Shown here in pieces: positions 8,686 through 17,380 of a stretch of DNA of 64,000 nucleotides. Source of the stretch: RPQJ01 sp963762315 (GTDB lineage Bacteria; Pseudomonadota; Gammaproteobacteria; Steroidobacterales; Steroidobacteraceae); NCBI GenBank assembly GCA_963762315.1, contig CAVXKO010000005.1, forward strand, positions 248,001 through 312,000. Direction: 5' to 3'. Numbering within the stretch: the stretch's first letter is position 1; the number at the start of each line of letters is the position of its first letter. Below the pieces are notes generated by a model. That model made no database searches. It saw only the letters and a program-made list of their open reading frames with translations, and was not told the DNA's origin. The translations under genes were made by a program, and so were the position numbers.

Positions 8686-9513
8686 ATGTCCTTCATCCTC
8701 GACGCGCTGCGCAAGTCCGAGCACGACCGCCAGCGTCAGACCGGCCCGGGCCTCGCCGAGGTGCCGGTGGCGCCCGCCAAGCCGAAGTCCAACGTCTGGG
8801 CCACGGCCGCCATCGCGCTCCTGATCGTCAACCTGATCGGCGTGGGCATCCTGCTGCTGCGCCGGGCCAGCCATGATGCACCGGCTGCAGAACCGCCCGC
8901 GACCGCAGTACCGTCGACTGCCGCGCCGATTGCCACTACGCCTCCTGCGGCTGCGGCAACACCCGCGCCCCAGGCTTCCGTGACGCAGACCTTGCCTCAG
9001 CCGGTGTTGCAGCCGTCGGCCCCGCCTTCGAGTGCGCCGGGCCGCAATCCACTCGAGAGCGAAATCTCCGGCGGCCCGCAGGACATCGATGCCGGCATGG
9101 CTGCGAACGCCGCTTCGGTTCCGGCCGGGCCTCCGGCGGTGACGCGTACGCCCGCGTACGGCGGTCCCGGCAGCGGCACCGTCCACTACGAGCCGATCCC
9201 GGAAGCCGCGGCCGCTCGCGCGATCGCCGCCGAAATGCAGTCACAGCCACAGACTCAGGCGCAGGCGCAAGCACAGGCGGCGCAACAGGCGCTGCCCACC
9301 GCCGACGAGATGACCGCCAGGGCCGGCATGCCGCCGCTGCATCTCGACCTGCACGTGTACTCGACACGTCCCCAGGAGCGCTTCATCTTCGTCAACTCGC
9401 ACAAGTACGGGGAAGGCGCCACGCTGCAGGAAGGCCCGACGGTGGAGCAGATCACCCAGCACGGCGCCGTGCTGAACTACCGCGGCAACCGGTTCCTGCT
9501 GACGCGCGACTGA
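8686..9513 (+). CDS. gspB: GspB-type general secretion pathway protein
   Basis: 275 residues. The signature N-terminus MSFILDALRKSEHDRQRQ is cytoplasmic and is followed by one membrane helix (~residues 44-64). A long Pro/Ala/Gln-rich periplasmic linker leads to the C-terminal GspB domain (~216-275: LDLHVYSTRPQERFIFVNS...YRGNRFLL). In the ExeAB system GspB partners GspA to place the secretin. It starts 3 bases after gspA and ends 4 bases before the next gene, so all are probably one transcript. Confidence 0.92.
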   Translation: MSFILDALRKSEHDRQRQTGPGLAEVPVAPAKPKSNVWATAAIALLIVNLIGVGILLLRRASHDAPAAEPPATAVPSTAAPIATTPPAAAATPAPQASVTQTLPQPVLQPSAPPSSAPGRNPLESEISGGPQDIDAGMAANAASVPAGPPAVTRTPAYGGPGSGTVHYEPIPEAAAARAIAAEMQSQPQTQAQAQAQAAQQALPTADEMTARAGMPPLHLDLHVYSTRPQERFIFVNSHKYGEGATLQEGPTVEQITQHGAVLNYRGNRFLLTRD

Positions 9514-9517
9514 GGGC

Positions 9518-11353
9518 GTGGGGGCGACAGTGAGCGCAACGGTCGCGGCGCTGGGCGCCGACACACTCGACGGGCTCCGGCTCAACCGTGCGTTGAAGGC
9601 CGGCATCCTGCGGCTACTGTCGCGCCAGGAGCACCTCAACAAGATCAACGTGTTCCCGGTGCCGGACGGCGACACGGGCACCAACCTCGCCCTGACGATG
9701 AGCGCCGTGCTCGGCGTGCTGCAGAAGTCGCCCGATCCGCATGCGGGGAAGACGCTGACGCGCATCGCCGATGCCGCGCTCGACGGCGCGCGGGGCAACT
9801 CGGGCGCGATCCTCGCGCAGTTCTTCCTCGGCCTGTGCGACAAGCTCGGACACCTCGGCCGGCTCAGTCCCGACGACTTCGCCGACGGCGTGCACGGCGG
9901 CGCGGCCTACGCCCGGGAAAGCATGAGCGAGCCGCGCGAAGGCACGATCCTCACCGTACTGACGGACTTTGCGCACGAGATCCACGACGCGCGCCGCGAC
10001 GGGCTGCGCGACTTCCGCGCGCTGCTGCACCGTGGCGTGCAGGCGGCGCAGGTGTCGCTCGCGCGCACGACGTTCCAGCTCGAGGTGCTGCGCAAGGCCA
10101 ACGTCGTCGATGCCGGCGCGCAAGGCTTCGTCGAACTGATGGCCGGCGTTTCGGACTACATCGAGAGCGGATCCGAGGACGAACCGGTGGTGCTCGTGCC
10201 CGCCGTCATCGACTCGGGCCTGGAGGAATCGGCGGGAATCGAGGAAGACCTCACGCATCGCTATTGCACGGAATGCGTCGTCACGGGCGAGCATGTGGAC
10301 CGGCGCCACCTGCGCGAGCAGCTCTCGACGATCGGCAGCAGCGTCGTCGTCGCCGGCCTGCAGCGCAAGGTGCGCGTGCACGTGCACGTCAACGACCCGG
10401 CCGAGGTGTTCCGCCTCGCCGCGCGTTTCGGCGCCGTGTCGGGCGAGAAAGCCGACGACATGCAGCGCCAGCAGCACTCCGCGCACGTCACCGGCCGCAA
10501 GGTCGTGGTCGTGACGGACTCGGCGGCGGACATCCCCGACGACGAGATGGACCGGCTCGGCATCCACATGGTGCCGGTGCGGGTGCACTTCGGCGCGCAC
10601 AGCTACCTCGACAAGGTGGGCATCACCTCCGAGGAGTTCTATGCGGAACTCAAGCGCAATCCCGAGCACCCGAAAACCTCGCAGCCGCCGCCTGGGGATT
10701 TCCGCCGGCAGTTCGAATTCCTCGCCTCGCACTACCCGTCGGTGCTCTCGATCAACCTGACGCGCCAGGTGAGCGGCACCTGCGGCGCTGCGGAGACGGC
10801 GGCCGGCCGCATCACCTCGCACGGCGAGGCGCTCGTCATCGACTCGATGAACGCCTCGACCGGCCAGGGACTCGTCGCGATGTACGCCGCGGAATGCGCG
10901 GACCGGGGCCAGGACCTCGCGCAGGTGGCGGCCGCGACGCGCGCGATCATCCCGCGCACCAGGACCTACGGCCTGATCGGCTCGCTCGAGTACGCCGTGC
11001 GCGGCGGTCGCGTGCCGCGCTGGGTGAAGAAAATTGCGGACGCACTGCAGCTGATGCCGATCCTGCATGCGGACAGGAAGGGCCGCGTGACCGGCGGCGG
11101 CGTGCTGTTCGGCCGCCATCGCATGAAGGAGAAGTTCGCGCGCTTCGTGAAGCGCCGCATGCAGGACGGCACGACGTACCGTGTGCTCGTCGGCCATGCG
11201 AACTGCGAATCCGACGGCCACTGGTTGCTGGAACAGCTGCAGGGTGAAAACGTCGCGTACGGCCGGGTAGTCACGCTCGGCAGCGCGCTCGGCGTGCACG
11301 GCGGACCGGGCATGCTGGTCGTCTCGCTGCAGGAGTACGAGGTGCCGGAATGA
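9518..11353 (+). CDS. DhaL (DAK2)-DegV fusion, possible one-chain fatty-acid kinase
   Basis: A 611-residue fusion. Residues ~1-210 are a DhaL/DAK2 ATP-binding domain with the Mg-binding signature NVFPVPDGDTGTNLALTM. A linker/middle region (~215-320) follows. From ~327 (VVVVTDSAADIPDDEMDRLG) there is a complete DegV/EDD lipid-binding domain with TSQPPPGDF and the VSGTCGAAETAAGRI segment. In Firmicutes these activities are separate proteins: FakA phosphorylates fatty acids held by FakB, a DegV protein. One chain holding both suggests an acyl-phosphate-forming kinase, which is inference. GTG start at 9518; a second GTG at 9530 is possible. Confidence 0.85.
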   Translation: MGATVSATVAALGADTLDGLRLNRALKAGILRLLSRQEHLNKINVFPVPDGDTGTNLALTMSAVLGVLQKSPDPHAGKTLTRIADAALDGARGNSGAILAQFFLGLCDKLGHLGRLSPDDFADGVHGGAAYARESMSEPREGTILTVLTDFAHEIHDARRDGLRDFRALLHRGVQAAQVSLARTTFQLEVLRKANVVDAGAQGFVELMAGVSDYIESGSEDEPVVLVPAVIDSGLEESAGIEEDLTHRYCTECVVTGEHVDRRHLREQLSTIGSSVVVAGLQRKVRVHVHVNDPAEVFRLAARFGAVSGEKADDMQRQQHSAHVTGRKVVVVTDSAADIPDDEMDRLGIHMVPVRVHFGAHSYLDKVGITSEEFYAELKRNPEHPKTSQPPPGDFRRQFEFLASHYPSVLSINLTRQVSGTCGAAETAAGRITSHGEALVIDSMNASTGQGLVAMYAAECADRGQDLAQVAAATRAIIPRTRTYGLIGSLEYAVRGGRVPRWVKKIADALQLMPILHADRKGRVTGGGVLFGRHRMKEKFARFVKRRMQDGTTYRVLVGHANCESDGHWLLEQLQGENVAYGRVVTLGSALGVHGGPGMLVVSLQEYEVPE

Positions 11354-12471
11354 AGGTCGAAACCCTGGCGATTCATGCCGGTCGCAGCCACGACGCGGGG
11401 AGCGGCGGCCTGCGCGAGCCGCTGCAGCTGTCGACGACGTTCGAACGCGGCGCGGACGGCGCCTATCCGCAGGGCTATTACTACTCGCGCGCGGGCAATC
11501 CGAATCGCACGTCGCTGGAGCGCGCGGTCGCGGCCCTCGAAGGCGGCGCGGATGCCGTCGCCTTCGCCTCGGGTTCGGCGGCCACGCTCGCCGTCTTCGC
11601 GCAGACCGCGGCACGCGGACGCATCGTCTGCTCGACGGACTGCTATCACGGCACGGCCAGGCAGCTGCGAGAGATCGTGCCCGGATGGGGCGTCGAGGTC
11701 GTGTTCGTCGACACGACGGACCTAGTCGAGGTCGAGCGCGCGCTCGGCACGGGTGCCTCATTGCTCTGGTTCGAGACTCCGTCGAATCCGCTGCTGAAGG
11801 TGTGTGACATCGCGGCGCTCGTGGAACTCGCGCACGCGAAGGGCGCACTGCTCGGCTGCGACAACACGTTCGCGAGCCCCATCCTGCAGCGGCCGATCGC
11901 GCTCGGCGCGGACATCGTGATGCACAGCACGACCAAGTACCTCGGCGGGCACAGCGACGTGCTCGGCGGCATCGTCGTGCTGCGCGAAGGCCTGGAGGCG
12001 ACGCAGGGGATCCGCGATTACCAGGGCACGGCGGGCAGCGTGCCCTCGCCGTTCGATTGCTGGCTGCTGATGCGCAGCCTGCCGACGCTGCCGTATCGCG
12101 TCCGCGCGCAGGCCGCGAATGCGCTTGCGGTCGCCGGATTCCTGAACGCGCACCGGCGCGTCGAAAGGGTCTACTACCCCGGTCTCGTCGATCATCCCGG
12201 TCACGCGATCGCCGCGCGCCAGATGCAGGACGGTTTCGGCGGGATGCTGTCGGTGCAGGTCCGGGGCGGCGTTGACGATGCGATGGCCGTCGCCGCGCGC
12301 GTGAAGCTATTTACCAGGGCCACGAGCCTCGGCGGCGTGGAGAGCCTGATCGAGCACCGTGCGTCGATGGAAGGCCCGCACACCCGCACGCCGCAGAACC
12401 TGCTGCGCCTGTCGATCGGCCTCGAGCACGCCTCGGACCTGATCGAGGATCTCGACCAGGCCCTCGGCTGA
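11350..12471 (+). CDS. PLP-dependent trans-sulfuration enzyme (cystathionine gamma-synthase/lyase family)
   Basis: A 373-residue Cys/Met-metabolism PLP enzyme. The PLP lysine is Lys196 in MHSTTKYLGGHSDVLGG, with the upstream YYSRAGNPNRTSLE and FASGSAATLAVF motifs and the C-terminal SLGGVESLIEHRASM loop. The sequence does not by itself separate MetB, MetC and CGL activities. Its ATG overlaps the stop of the DhaL-DegV gene (ATGA), so it is translationally coupled to an unrelated-looking operon. Confidence 0.88.
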   Translation: MKVETLAIHAGRSHDAGSGGLREPLQLSTTFERGADGAYPQGYYYSRAGNPNRTSLERAVAALEGGADAVAFASGSAATLAVFAQTAARGRIVCSTDCYHGTARQLREIVPGWGVEVVFVDTTDLVEVERALGTGASLLWFETPSNPLLKVCDIAALVELAHAKGALLGCDNTFASPILQRPIALGADIVMHSTTKYLGGHSDVLGGIVVLREGLEATQGIRDYQGTAGSVPSPFDCWLLMRSLPTLPYRVRAQAANALAVAGFLNAHRRVERVYYPGLVDHPGHAIAARQMQDGFGGMLSVQVRGGVDDAMAVAARVKLFTRATSLGGVESLIEHRASMEGPHTRTPQNLLRLSIGLEHASDLIEDLDQALG

Positions 12472-12477
12472 ACGGGA

Positions 12478-12948
12478 TCAGTGCTGGTACACCTCGGGCG
12501 GGCCCGTCGCCCGGACCGGACGGTGATTCTCCAGCCAGGCGTTCATGTCGCCTTCGAGGTGCAGAAGCCGCGTGTAGCCGTTCGCGCTGAGAACTTCGGC
12601 GGCGAGCGCGGTGCGACGGCCCGAGCGGCAATACAGCACCACGTCCTTGTCCTTCGGCACCTCGGCGAGTCGCGACGCCACCTGGTCATGCGGGATGTTC
12701 ACCGCTCCAGGCACGTGTCCCTGCGCGAACTCCTCGGTCGAGCGCACGTCGAGCACGAGCAGCGTTGGATCGTGCTTTGCCTGCCGCGCGAGCAGCGCGT
12801 CCTGTGTGACGAGCGGAATTGCAGCAGCCGACGGCGCGGCGGGAACAGTTGCGGGAGCGGTGTTTGGAACCGCCGGATCGCCTGCCGATGCGTGCGCGCA
12901 AAACAGCAGTCCTGCCATGAGCGGGACGAAGGACGTCTTGAGATTCAT
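12478..12948 (-). CDS. Periplasmic single-domain rhodanese
   Basis: 156 residues. A signal peptide (MNLKTSFVPLMAGLLFCAHASA) and a low-complexity Pro/Ala linker precede one rhodanese domain (~48-148). The active cysteine is Cys107 in LYCRSGRRT, with the usual DVRSTEEFAQGHVPGAVNIP motif. Sulfur transfer in the periplasm is likely; substrate unknown. The start was chosen at 12948 because a strong GGGAGGC site lies just upstream and the signal peptide begins there. It is convergent with the PLP enzyme gene. Confidence 0.88.
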   Translation of the reverse strand: MNLKTSFVPLMAGLLFCAHASAGDPAVPNTAPATVPAAPSAAAIPLVTQDALLARQAKHDPTLLVLDVRSTEEFAQGHVPGAVNIPHDQVASRLAEVPKDKDVVLYCRSGRRTALAAEVLSANGYTRLLHLEGDMNAWLENHRPVRATGPPEVYQH

Positions 12949-12997
12949 GTTTGCCTCCCGTACCCGGGTGGCCGGCCGACGGGCCGCGGCCCGGGTA

Positions 12998-13525
12998 TCA
13001 CCAGCGCTGCGGGACTTTCTGCAGCTTCGAAACATCGTACCCCAGTTCGCGCACCATCTGTTCGAGGCGCGCGTAGTCCGCCTCGGGCAATGTGGGCTGG
13101 CGCGCCATGATCCACACGTAATCGCGCTTGCTGCGGGCGACGATGGTCTCGCGGTACTGCGGATCGACGTGCGAGATGACGTACTCGGCCTTGATCGGCC
13201 AGACGAACTGCATGCCCCAGACCGCGTTCGACGTGCCTTCGCGCACGAATCCGCGCGGCCGCATCACTTTCTGCGGGCCGTCGAAACCACCCTCGCGAAA
13301 GGTGAAGGTCGTGGCGATCGAACCGTCCTTGTCGATCCTGTAGGACTCGACGGCGTTGTAGGCGCCCTCCTCCGGCGGAGTCGGGATGTTGGCGATGACG
13401 TACCAGTCGCCCATGAAGCGCTCGAGGTCGACATTGCTGGCGACGGGCACGGTGGGAGCCGAGGTACAACCGGCGAACATGAGGGTAACGACCGAAAATG
13501 CGCCGCAACGGCGGGCGTGGAGCAT
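12998..13525 (-). CDS. blc: Outer-membrane lipocalin lipoprotein (Blc type)
   Basis: 175 residues with a lipoprotein signal whose lipobox MFAGC places the lipidated residue at Cys20. The lipocalin signature VDLERFMGDWYVIANIPTPPE follows, then YRIDKDGSI, PIKAEYVISHVDPQY and RDYVWIMARQP strands and the C-terminal helix. Blc binds lysophospholipids or fatty acids and is usually a stress-induced outer-membrane protein. ATG at 13525 has an AGGAG site upstream. Confidence 0.9.
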   Translation of the reverse strand: MLHARRCGAFSVVTLMFAGCTSAPTVPVASNVDLERFMGDWYVIANIPTPPEEGAYNAVESYRIDKDGSIATTFTFREGGFDGPQKVMRPRGFVREGTSNAVWGMQFVWPIKAEYVISHVDPQYRETIVARSKRDYVWIMARQPTLPEADYARLEQMVRELGYDVSKLQKVPQRW

Positions 13526-13590
13526 GAGGATCTCCTGTCTATGGCGCCTTTCGCCCGGGGCGCGGGCGCGGATTCAACGGGCGGCGAGCG

Positions 13591-13980
13591 TTACCCGACG
13601 TACGCGTCCGCTTCGATCTCCACGAGCATGTCGGGATCGACGAGCCCGCTCACCTCGACCATGGCCGTGGCCGGGCGGATCGCGCCGAAGAACTCGCCGT
13701 GGGCGCGACCGATGGCCTCCCAGCCAGCAATGTCGAGCACGTAGATACGGGTGCGTACAGTGTCTTCGAGGCGCGCTCCGGCGCGCTCGAGCGCCGCGCG
13801 GATGTTCGCAAGGATCTGCCGGGTCTGGGCGCCGGCGTCACCGACTCCGACCAGCTTGCCATCGGGTCCTGTCGCCGTGGTGCCCGCGACCCACACGTGG
13901 GGCCCGACCCGGACCGCCCGTGAATAGCCGACGATGGGTTCCCAGGCGGTGCCGGTGGCGAAGTTCTGCCGGGTGGTCAT
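13591..13980 (-). CDS. RidA/YjgF-family deaminase
   Basis: 129 residues spanning the whole RidA fold. The arginine that holds the imine carboxylate is in VRTRIYVLD, and VEIEADAYV is at the C-terminus. RidA proteins hydrolyse reactive enamine/imine intermediates. WVAGTTATGPDGKLVG marks a RidA subgroup (Rid2/3-like) rather than the archetype. A GGAGG ribosome site precedes the ATG. Confidence 0.88.
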   Translation of the reverse strand: MTTRQNFATGTAWEPIVGYSRAVRVGPHVWVAGTTATGPDGKLVGVGDAGAQTRQILANIRAALERAGARLEDTVRTRIYVLDIAGWEAIGRAHGEFFGAIRPATAMVEVSGLVDPDMLVEIEADAYVG

Positions 13981-14021
13981 GCGCGTGCCTCCAAAGGCAG
14001 GGAAATTTGGAAATAGGGAAA

Positions 14022-14070
14022 ATTAGGGGACATTCACCGTTTTTTTGAAAACCGTGAATGTCCCCTATTT
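14022..14070. repeat. Palindromic repeat, family B
   Basis: Arms TTAGGGGACATTCACCGTTTT and its complement form a ~21-bp stem with a 4-6 base loop. The second arm ends right at the stop of the GNAT gene (14071). It could terminate the GNAT transcript before ridA. It differs from the 3301 and 39121 copies in the loop-proximal arm (ACCG instead of TCCT). Confidence 0.75.
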
Positions 14071-14562
14071 CTATTTTCGGGCGAGCGAAATCAGGGCGTC
14101 GCCGGTGACTCGGTAGACGGTCCAGTCGTCCATCGGGGCGGCGCCGAGCTTCTTGTAGAAGCCGATCGCGCGCTGGTTCCAGTTGAGCACCGACCACTCG
14201 AGGCGCGCGCAGCCCCGCTCCACCGCCAGGCCTGCAAGGTGCGTCAGGAGCGCCTCTCCGTACCCCTTGCCGCGGAATACGGGCCGGACGTAAAGGTCCT
14301 CGAGGTAGAGCCCCGGGCGGCCCGCGAACGTCGAGTAGTTGTGGAACCAGAGCGCGAACCCCGCCGCCTCGTCGCCCACCCAGACCACGGCTGCCTCGCA
14401 GTACGGGCGCGGACCAAACAGGTGCGCCTGCAGGTCCTCGGCCGTGATGCAGACCTCGTGGAGCAGGCGCTCGAACTCGGCCAGTTCCCGGATCAGGGAG
14501 ATCAGGGTGCCGACGTCTTCGGGCCGGGCCGGCAGGATTCGGAACGGGTTTGAGGACTCCAC
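14071..14562 (-). CDS. GNAT-family N-acetyltransferase (diamine acetyltransferase-like)
   Basis: 163 residues with a full GNAT fold. Acetyl-CoA motif A appears as LYVRPVFRGKGYGEALL, followed by LEWSVLNWNQRAIGFYKKLGA. This arrangement, with FHNYSTFAGRPGLYLEDLYV, resembles spermidine/spermine-type and related small-amine acetyltransferases; substrate not proven. GTG at 14562 was chosen because AGGAG lies 8 bases upstream. It is divergent from the LysR gene, which may regulate it. Confidence 0.82.
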   Translation of the reverse strand: MESSNPFRILPARPEDVGTLISLIRELAEFERLLHEVCITAEDLQAHLFGPRPYCEAAVVWVGDEAAGFALWFHNYSTFAGRPGLYLEDLYVRPVFRGKGYGEALLTHLAGLAVERGCARLEWSVLNWNQRAIGFYKKLGAAPMDDWTVYRVTGDALISLARK

Positions 14563-14670
14563 GATCGGCGCTCCTTTCTTCAGATTCCCTCGACAGAGCA
14601 AGGCGCCCCGCCTTGCCTGCAATGCATTTCAACCGTATTGTTAACTGACATTTTACTCAAGGCCCGCCGG
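14563..14670. promoter_or_regulatory. Divergent GNAT/LysR control region
   Basis: A 108-base divergent gap. It contains a perfect 8-bp inverted repeat with a 3-base loop (GCAAGGCG-CCC-CGCCTTGC, 14598-14616). A locally AT-rich stretch (14622-14664) contains the palindrome GTTAAC. LysR proteins often bind an imperfect palindrome between divergent genes, so this is a candidate operator. No single -35/-10 pair is convincing. Confidence 0.4.
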
Positions 14671-15594
14671 ATGTCTGCCGAAATCGACCGCCTGCCGCTC
14701 AATGCCCTGCGCGTGTTCGAGGCCGTCGCCTCGCACCTGAGCTTCACCGCCGCGGCGCGGGAACTCGGCGTGACGACCGCGGCAGTGAGCGCGCAGATCA
14801 AGGCGCTCGAGGCCGACATCGGCGTGCCGCTGTTCCGCCGTCACACGCGTGCCGTCGCGCTCACCCAGGAAGGTGCAGAACTGCTGCCGGGGATCCGGAG
14901 AGGCCTCGACGAGATGCGCCGCGCGGTGGACCGCATCCGGCGCGAGCGTGTCGGCGGCATGCTCAACCTGAGCGTGCCGAACGAGTTCCTGCAGCGCTGG
15001 TTGCTGCCCCGCCTCAGCGAGTTCACGCGGCAACACCCCGAGATCGAGGTGCGCTTCGGGCCGTCGCGGGCCGCCCTCGATTTCAGTCGCGACGATTTCC
15101 ACGCCGCGATCCTTTACGGCTCGGGCCAGTGGGCGGGCCTCAAGTCCGAGCGCCTGCTCGACGAGTGGGTGTTCCCGGTGTGCAGCCCGGCGCTCCTCGC
15201 GAAGCTCGGGCCGATCGACACGCTGGCCGACTTCTCCCGCTACCCGCTAATCCACAGCCGCTCGGAGCCCTGGCCGGATTGGCTGCGGCGCGTGGGCGGC
15301 GATACGACGCGCGCCGACATCCCGCCGGCGATCGAGGATTCCGCAGCCGCGCTGGCGGCGGTGGAACAAGGCAAGGGGATCGTGCTGGCGCGCTGGTCGC
15401 TGGTCGCCGCGGACATTGCCGCCGGCCGGCTCGTGCGGCCGATGCTGCCGAGCGTCCAGCAGCGGAGCGCCTGGCACCTGGTCGCGCCCCCGGAGAATTT
15501 CTCCCTCCCCAAGGTGGTGCGTTTCCGCGGCTGGCTGGTCGAGTGCTGCCGCGAGTTCCCGCCCCCGACCGGCGAGACGCTCGCCGCCGAGTGA
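14671..15594 (+). CDS. LysR-family regulator (GcvA-like)
   Basis: 307 residues. An N-terminal winged helix (LPLNALRVFEAVASHLSFTAAARELGVTTAAVSAQIKALE) is followed by a periplasmic-binding-like effector domain with the GcvA-type LSVPNEFLQRWLLPRL start. The ATG at 14671 begins the conserved region; an in-frame TTG upstream adds only non-conserved residues. The gene is divergent from the GNAT gene and probably controls it or itself. Confidence 0.9.
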   Translation: MSAEIDRLPLNALRVFEAVASHLSFTAAARELGVTTAAVSAQIKALEADIGVPLFRRHTRAVALTQEGAELLPGIRRGLDEMRRAVDRIRRERVGGMLNLSVPNEFLQRWLLPRLSEFTRQHPEIEVRFGPSRAALDFSRDDFHAAILYGSGQWAGLKSERLLDEWVFPVCSPALLAKLGPIDTLADFSRYPLIHSRSEPWPDWLRRVGGDTTRADIPPAIEDSAAALAAVEQGKGIVLARWSLVAADIAAGRLVRPMLPSVQQRSAWHLVAPPENFSLPKVVRFRGWLVECCREFPPPTGETLAAE

Positions 15595-15675
15595 CCTGAG
15601 TCCCGCGAGCGGTGGCGCGATCGCTTCAAAACGGGTAGCGTTTGGCGGGTCGACCAGTGACGGAATTGCCTGGCC

Positions 15676-15972
15676 ATGGCCACAACCAAGACCCGACTGC
15701 GCTACCACTGCGTGTCCATCGTGGGTGGGCGGAATGCGTGCGCTGCCGTAAAGGAACTCGCGCTGCAACGGCTGCTGTCGGCGGACGCGCCGCGCCTGCC
15801 GCTCGCCACGTGCGATCGTCCCGATGCCTGCGATTGCAGGTTCCGCCACCACGACGACCGCCGGGCGGGTCCACGCCGCTCCGTCGAAAGTGGCCGCGTC
15901 CGAGTAACCCATACGGATACGGAACGCCGTGACCGGCGCGGCCGCCGCGACAGCGATTACGAAGAACCCTAG
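15676..15972 (+). CDS. Small Cys/His-rich conserved protein
   Basis: 98 residues. The first ~65 (RYHCVSIVGGRNACAAVKE...RLLSADAPRLPLATC...CDCRFRHHDDRRAGPRR) match a small protein type I recognise in many proteobacteria but cannot name. Four cysteines and paired histidines (CDCRFRHHDDRR) suggest metal binding, which is inference. The tail is very rich in Arg/Asp/Glu. It overlaps the end of the convergent nuclease gene by 4 bases. Confidence 0.65.
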   Translation: MATTKTRLRYHCVSIVGGRNACAAVKELALQRLLSADAPRLPLATCDRPDACDCRFRHHDDRRAGPRRSVESGRVRVTHTDTERRDRRGRRDSDYEEP

Positions 15973-16928
15973 GACCGCGAATTGCCGCCGAGCGGCAGGC
16001 GATAGGACGCGATGACGGGCCGGTGATCCGACCCGATGTCGGGCCCCACTTGCGCGTGCTCGATACAGAGCATCGGCGACGCGAACTGGTGATCGATGCG
16101 CAGCGCGAGCGGCCAGAATGCCGCCATCCACGTCGGATGCCAGCCCTGGCCCGCGAGGACGTCGCGCAATCCCGAGTCCTGCAGCAACTGCGCGAACACG
16201 GGCGAATCCGGCGAGAGGTTCAGGTCACCCACGGCCAGACTGGGAATCGTCTGCTCCCGGGCAAGCATGGCGACACGCTGCAGCGCACGGTCTCGAGCCC
16301 GTGCCAGGCCCGGCGTGATGGGCCAACGCGTGTGCAACGCGAGCATGTGGATCGGCTGGCCATGCACGCGCACGACGGCCTCGAGCGACGGGATGCCGTC
16401 ATCGGCGAGATCCACCGGCCGCACCGAATCGAGGGGCCAGCGGCTCAGCAGCGCAATGCCATACGGATCCCTGCGCGGCACGATGCGCGCGTGCGGGTAC
16501 TGAGCAAGCTTCGACAGCGCGGCCGCCCACTCCGGCGTGACCTCCTGCAACACGACCACGTCGGCCGGATTCGCGGCGAGCCAGTCGAGCAGTCGGCGCG
16601 TATCGTGGTTGGTGAATTCGACGTTGGCGGTCGCGACGACGAGGGCCTCTCCCGCGCAGGCCGGCGCAGGTTCGTCCGCGAGGAGCCGCTTCGCGCCGGG
16701 CGCGAACAGCAGCGCAGCCAGCGCGCCGCAGAGCAGCGCCGCCCGGGGCGAACTCACCGTGAGCAGCGCCGGTACCAGCAGCGCGGCCGCGACGGCCAGT
16801 TGCAGGCGGAAATGCGAAAAAAGCTCGAACGGCCAGCCGAGCGGCGCCAGCCACGCGGCCAGGGACGCCGCACAAACGCCGGCGAAGGCCACTAGAATCC
16901 AGCGATCGAGGATGCGGGGAAACGGCAT
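15969..16928 (-). CDS. Membrane-anchored endonuclease/exonuclease/phosphatase-family protein
   Basis: 319 residues. Two or three N-terminal membrane helices (to ~residue 85) are followed by an EEP domain. The metal and catalytic motifs are ATANVEFTN, VVLQEV, LALHTRWP, AVGDLN and GSDHRPVIASY. This resembles the VanX-linked/YafD-type membrane EEP proteins, which may act on nucleic acids or phosphoesters outside the cytoplasm. Its start codon shares a CATG with the divergent MaoC gene. Confidence 0.82.
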   Translation of the reverse strand: MPFPRILDRWILVAFAGVCAASLAAWLAPLGWPFELFSHFRLQLAVAAALLVPALLTVSSPRAALLCGALAALLFAPGAKRLLADEPAPACAGEALVVATANVEFTNHDTRRLLDWLAANPADVVVLQEVTPEWAAALSKLAQYPHARIVPRRDPYGIALLSRWPLDSVRPVDLADDGIPSLEAVVRVHGQPIHMLALHTRWPITPGLARARDRALQRVAMLAREQTIPSLAVGDLNLSPDSPVFAQLLQDSGLRDVLAGQGWHPTWMAAFWPLALRIDHQFASPMLCIEHAQVGPDIGSDHRPVIASYRLPLGGNSRS

Positions 16929-17364
16929 GCGGTATTACGAGGACCTCGTCGAAGGCGTGGTCGAGGAATCGGGCACGCGCACCGTGACGCGCGAGGAGCT
17001 CATCGCCTTTGCCTCACAGTATGACCCGCAATACTTCCATGCGGATGAGACCGCGGCCAAGTCCTCGTTCTTCGGCGACGTCATCGCCTCCGGCATCCAC
17101 ACGATGGCGATCTGGCGGCAGCTCGACCACGAGATCGCGCAGGACATCAAGTGGATCTGCGGCGTGGCGTGGGACGACGTGCGCTTCCCGAAGGCCGTGC
17201 GGCCGGGCGACACGTTGCGCGCGAAGGCCCAGTGCCTGTCGAAGCGCCTCTCCGGGAGCGATCCCCGTCGCGGCGTCGTGGTCTACCAGTACACGCTGCT
17301 CAACCAGGACGACGAGGTCGTCTTCACCTGCCGCAGCACCAACCTCGTGGAGAGAAAGCCTTGA
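16927..17364 (+). CDS. MaoC-like hotdog dehydratase
   Basis: 145 residues with a complete hotdog fold. It carries the hydratase-2 style FASQYDPQYFHADETAA motif (Asp and His of the R-specific enoyl-CoA hydratase signature) and GVAWDDVRFPKAVRPGDTL. An (R)-enoyl-CoA hydratase or related acyl-CoA role is likely. The ATG at 16927 is preferred; an in-frame ATG at 16912 adds five residues. Confidence 0.85.
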   Translation: MRYYEDLVEGVVEESGTRTVTREELIAFASQYDPQYFHADETAAKSSFFGDVIASGIHTMAIWRQLDHEIAQDIKWICGVAWDDVRFPKAVRPGDTLRAKAQCLSKRLSGSDPRRGVVVYQYTLLNQDDEVVFTCRSTNLVERKP

Positions 17365-17380
17365 GGGGTGCCCGGCACGT

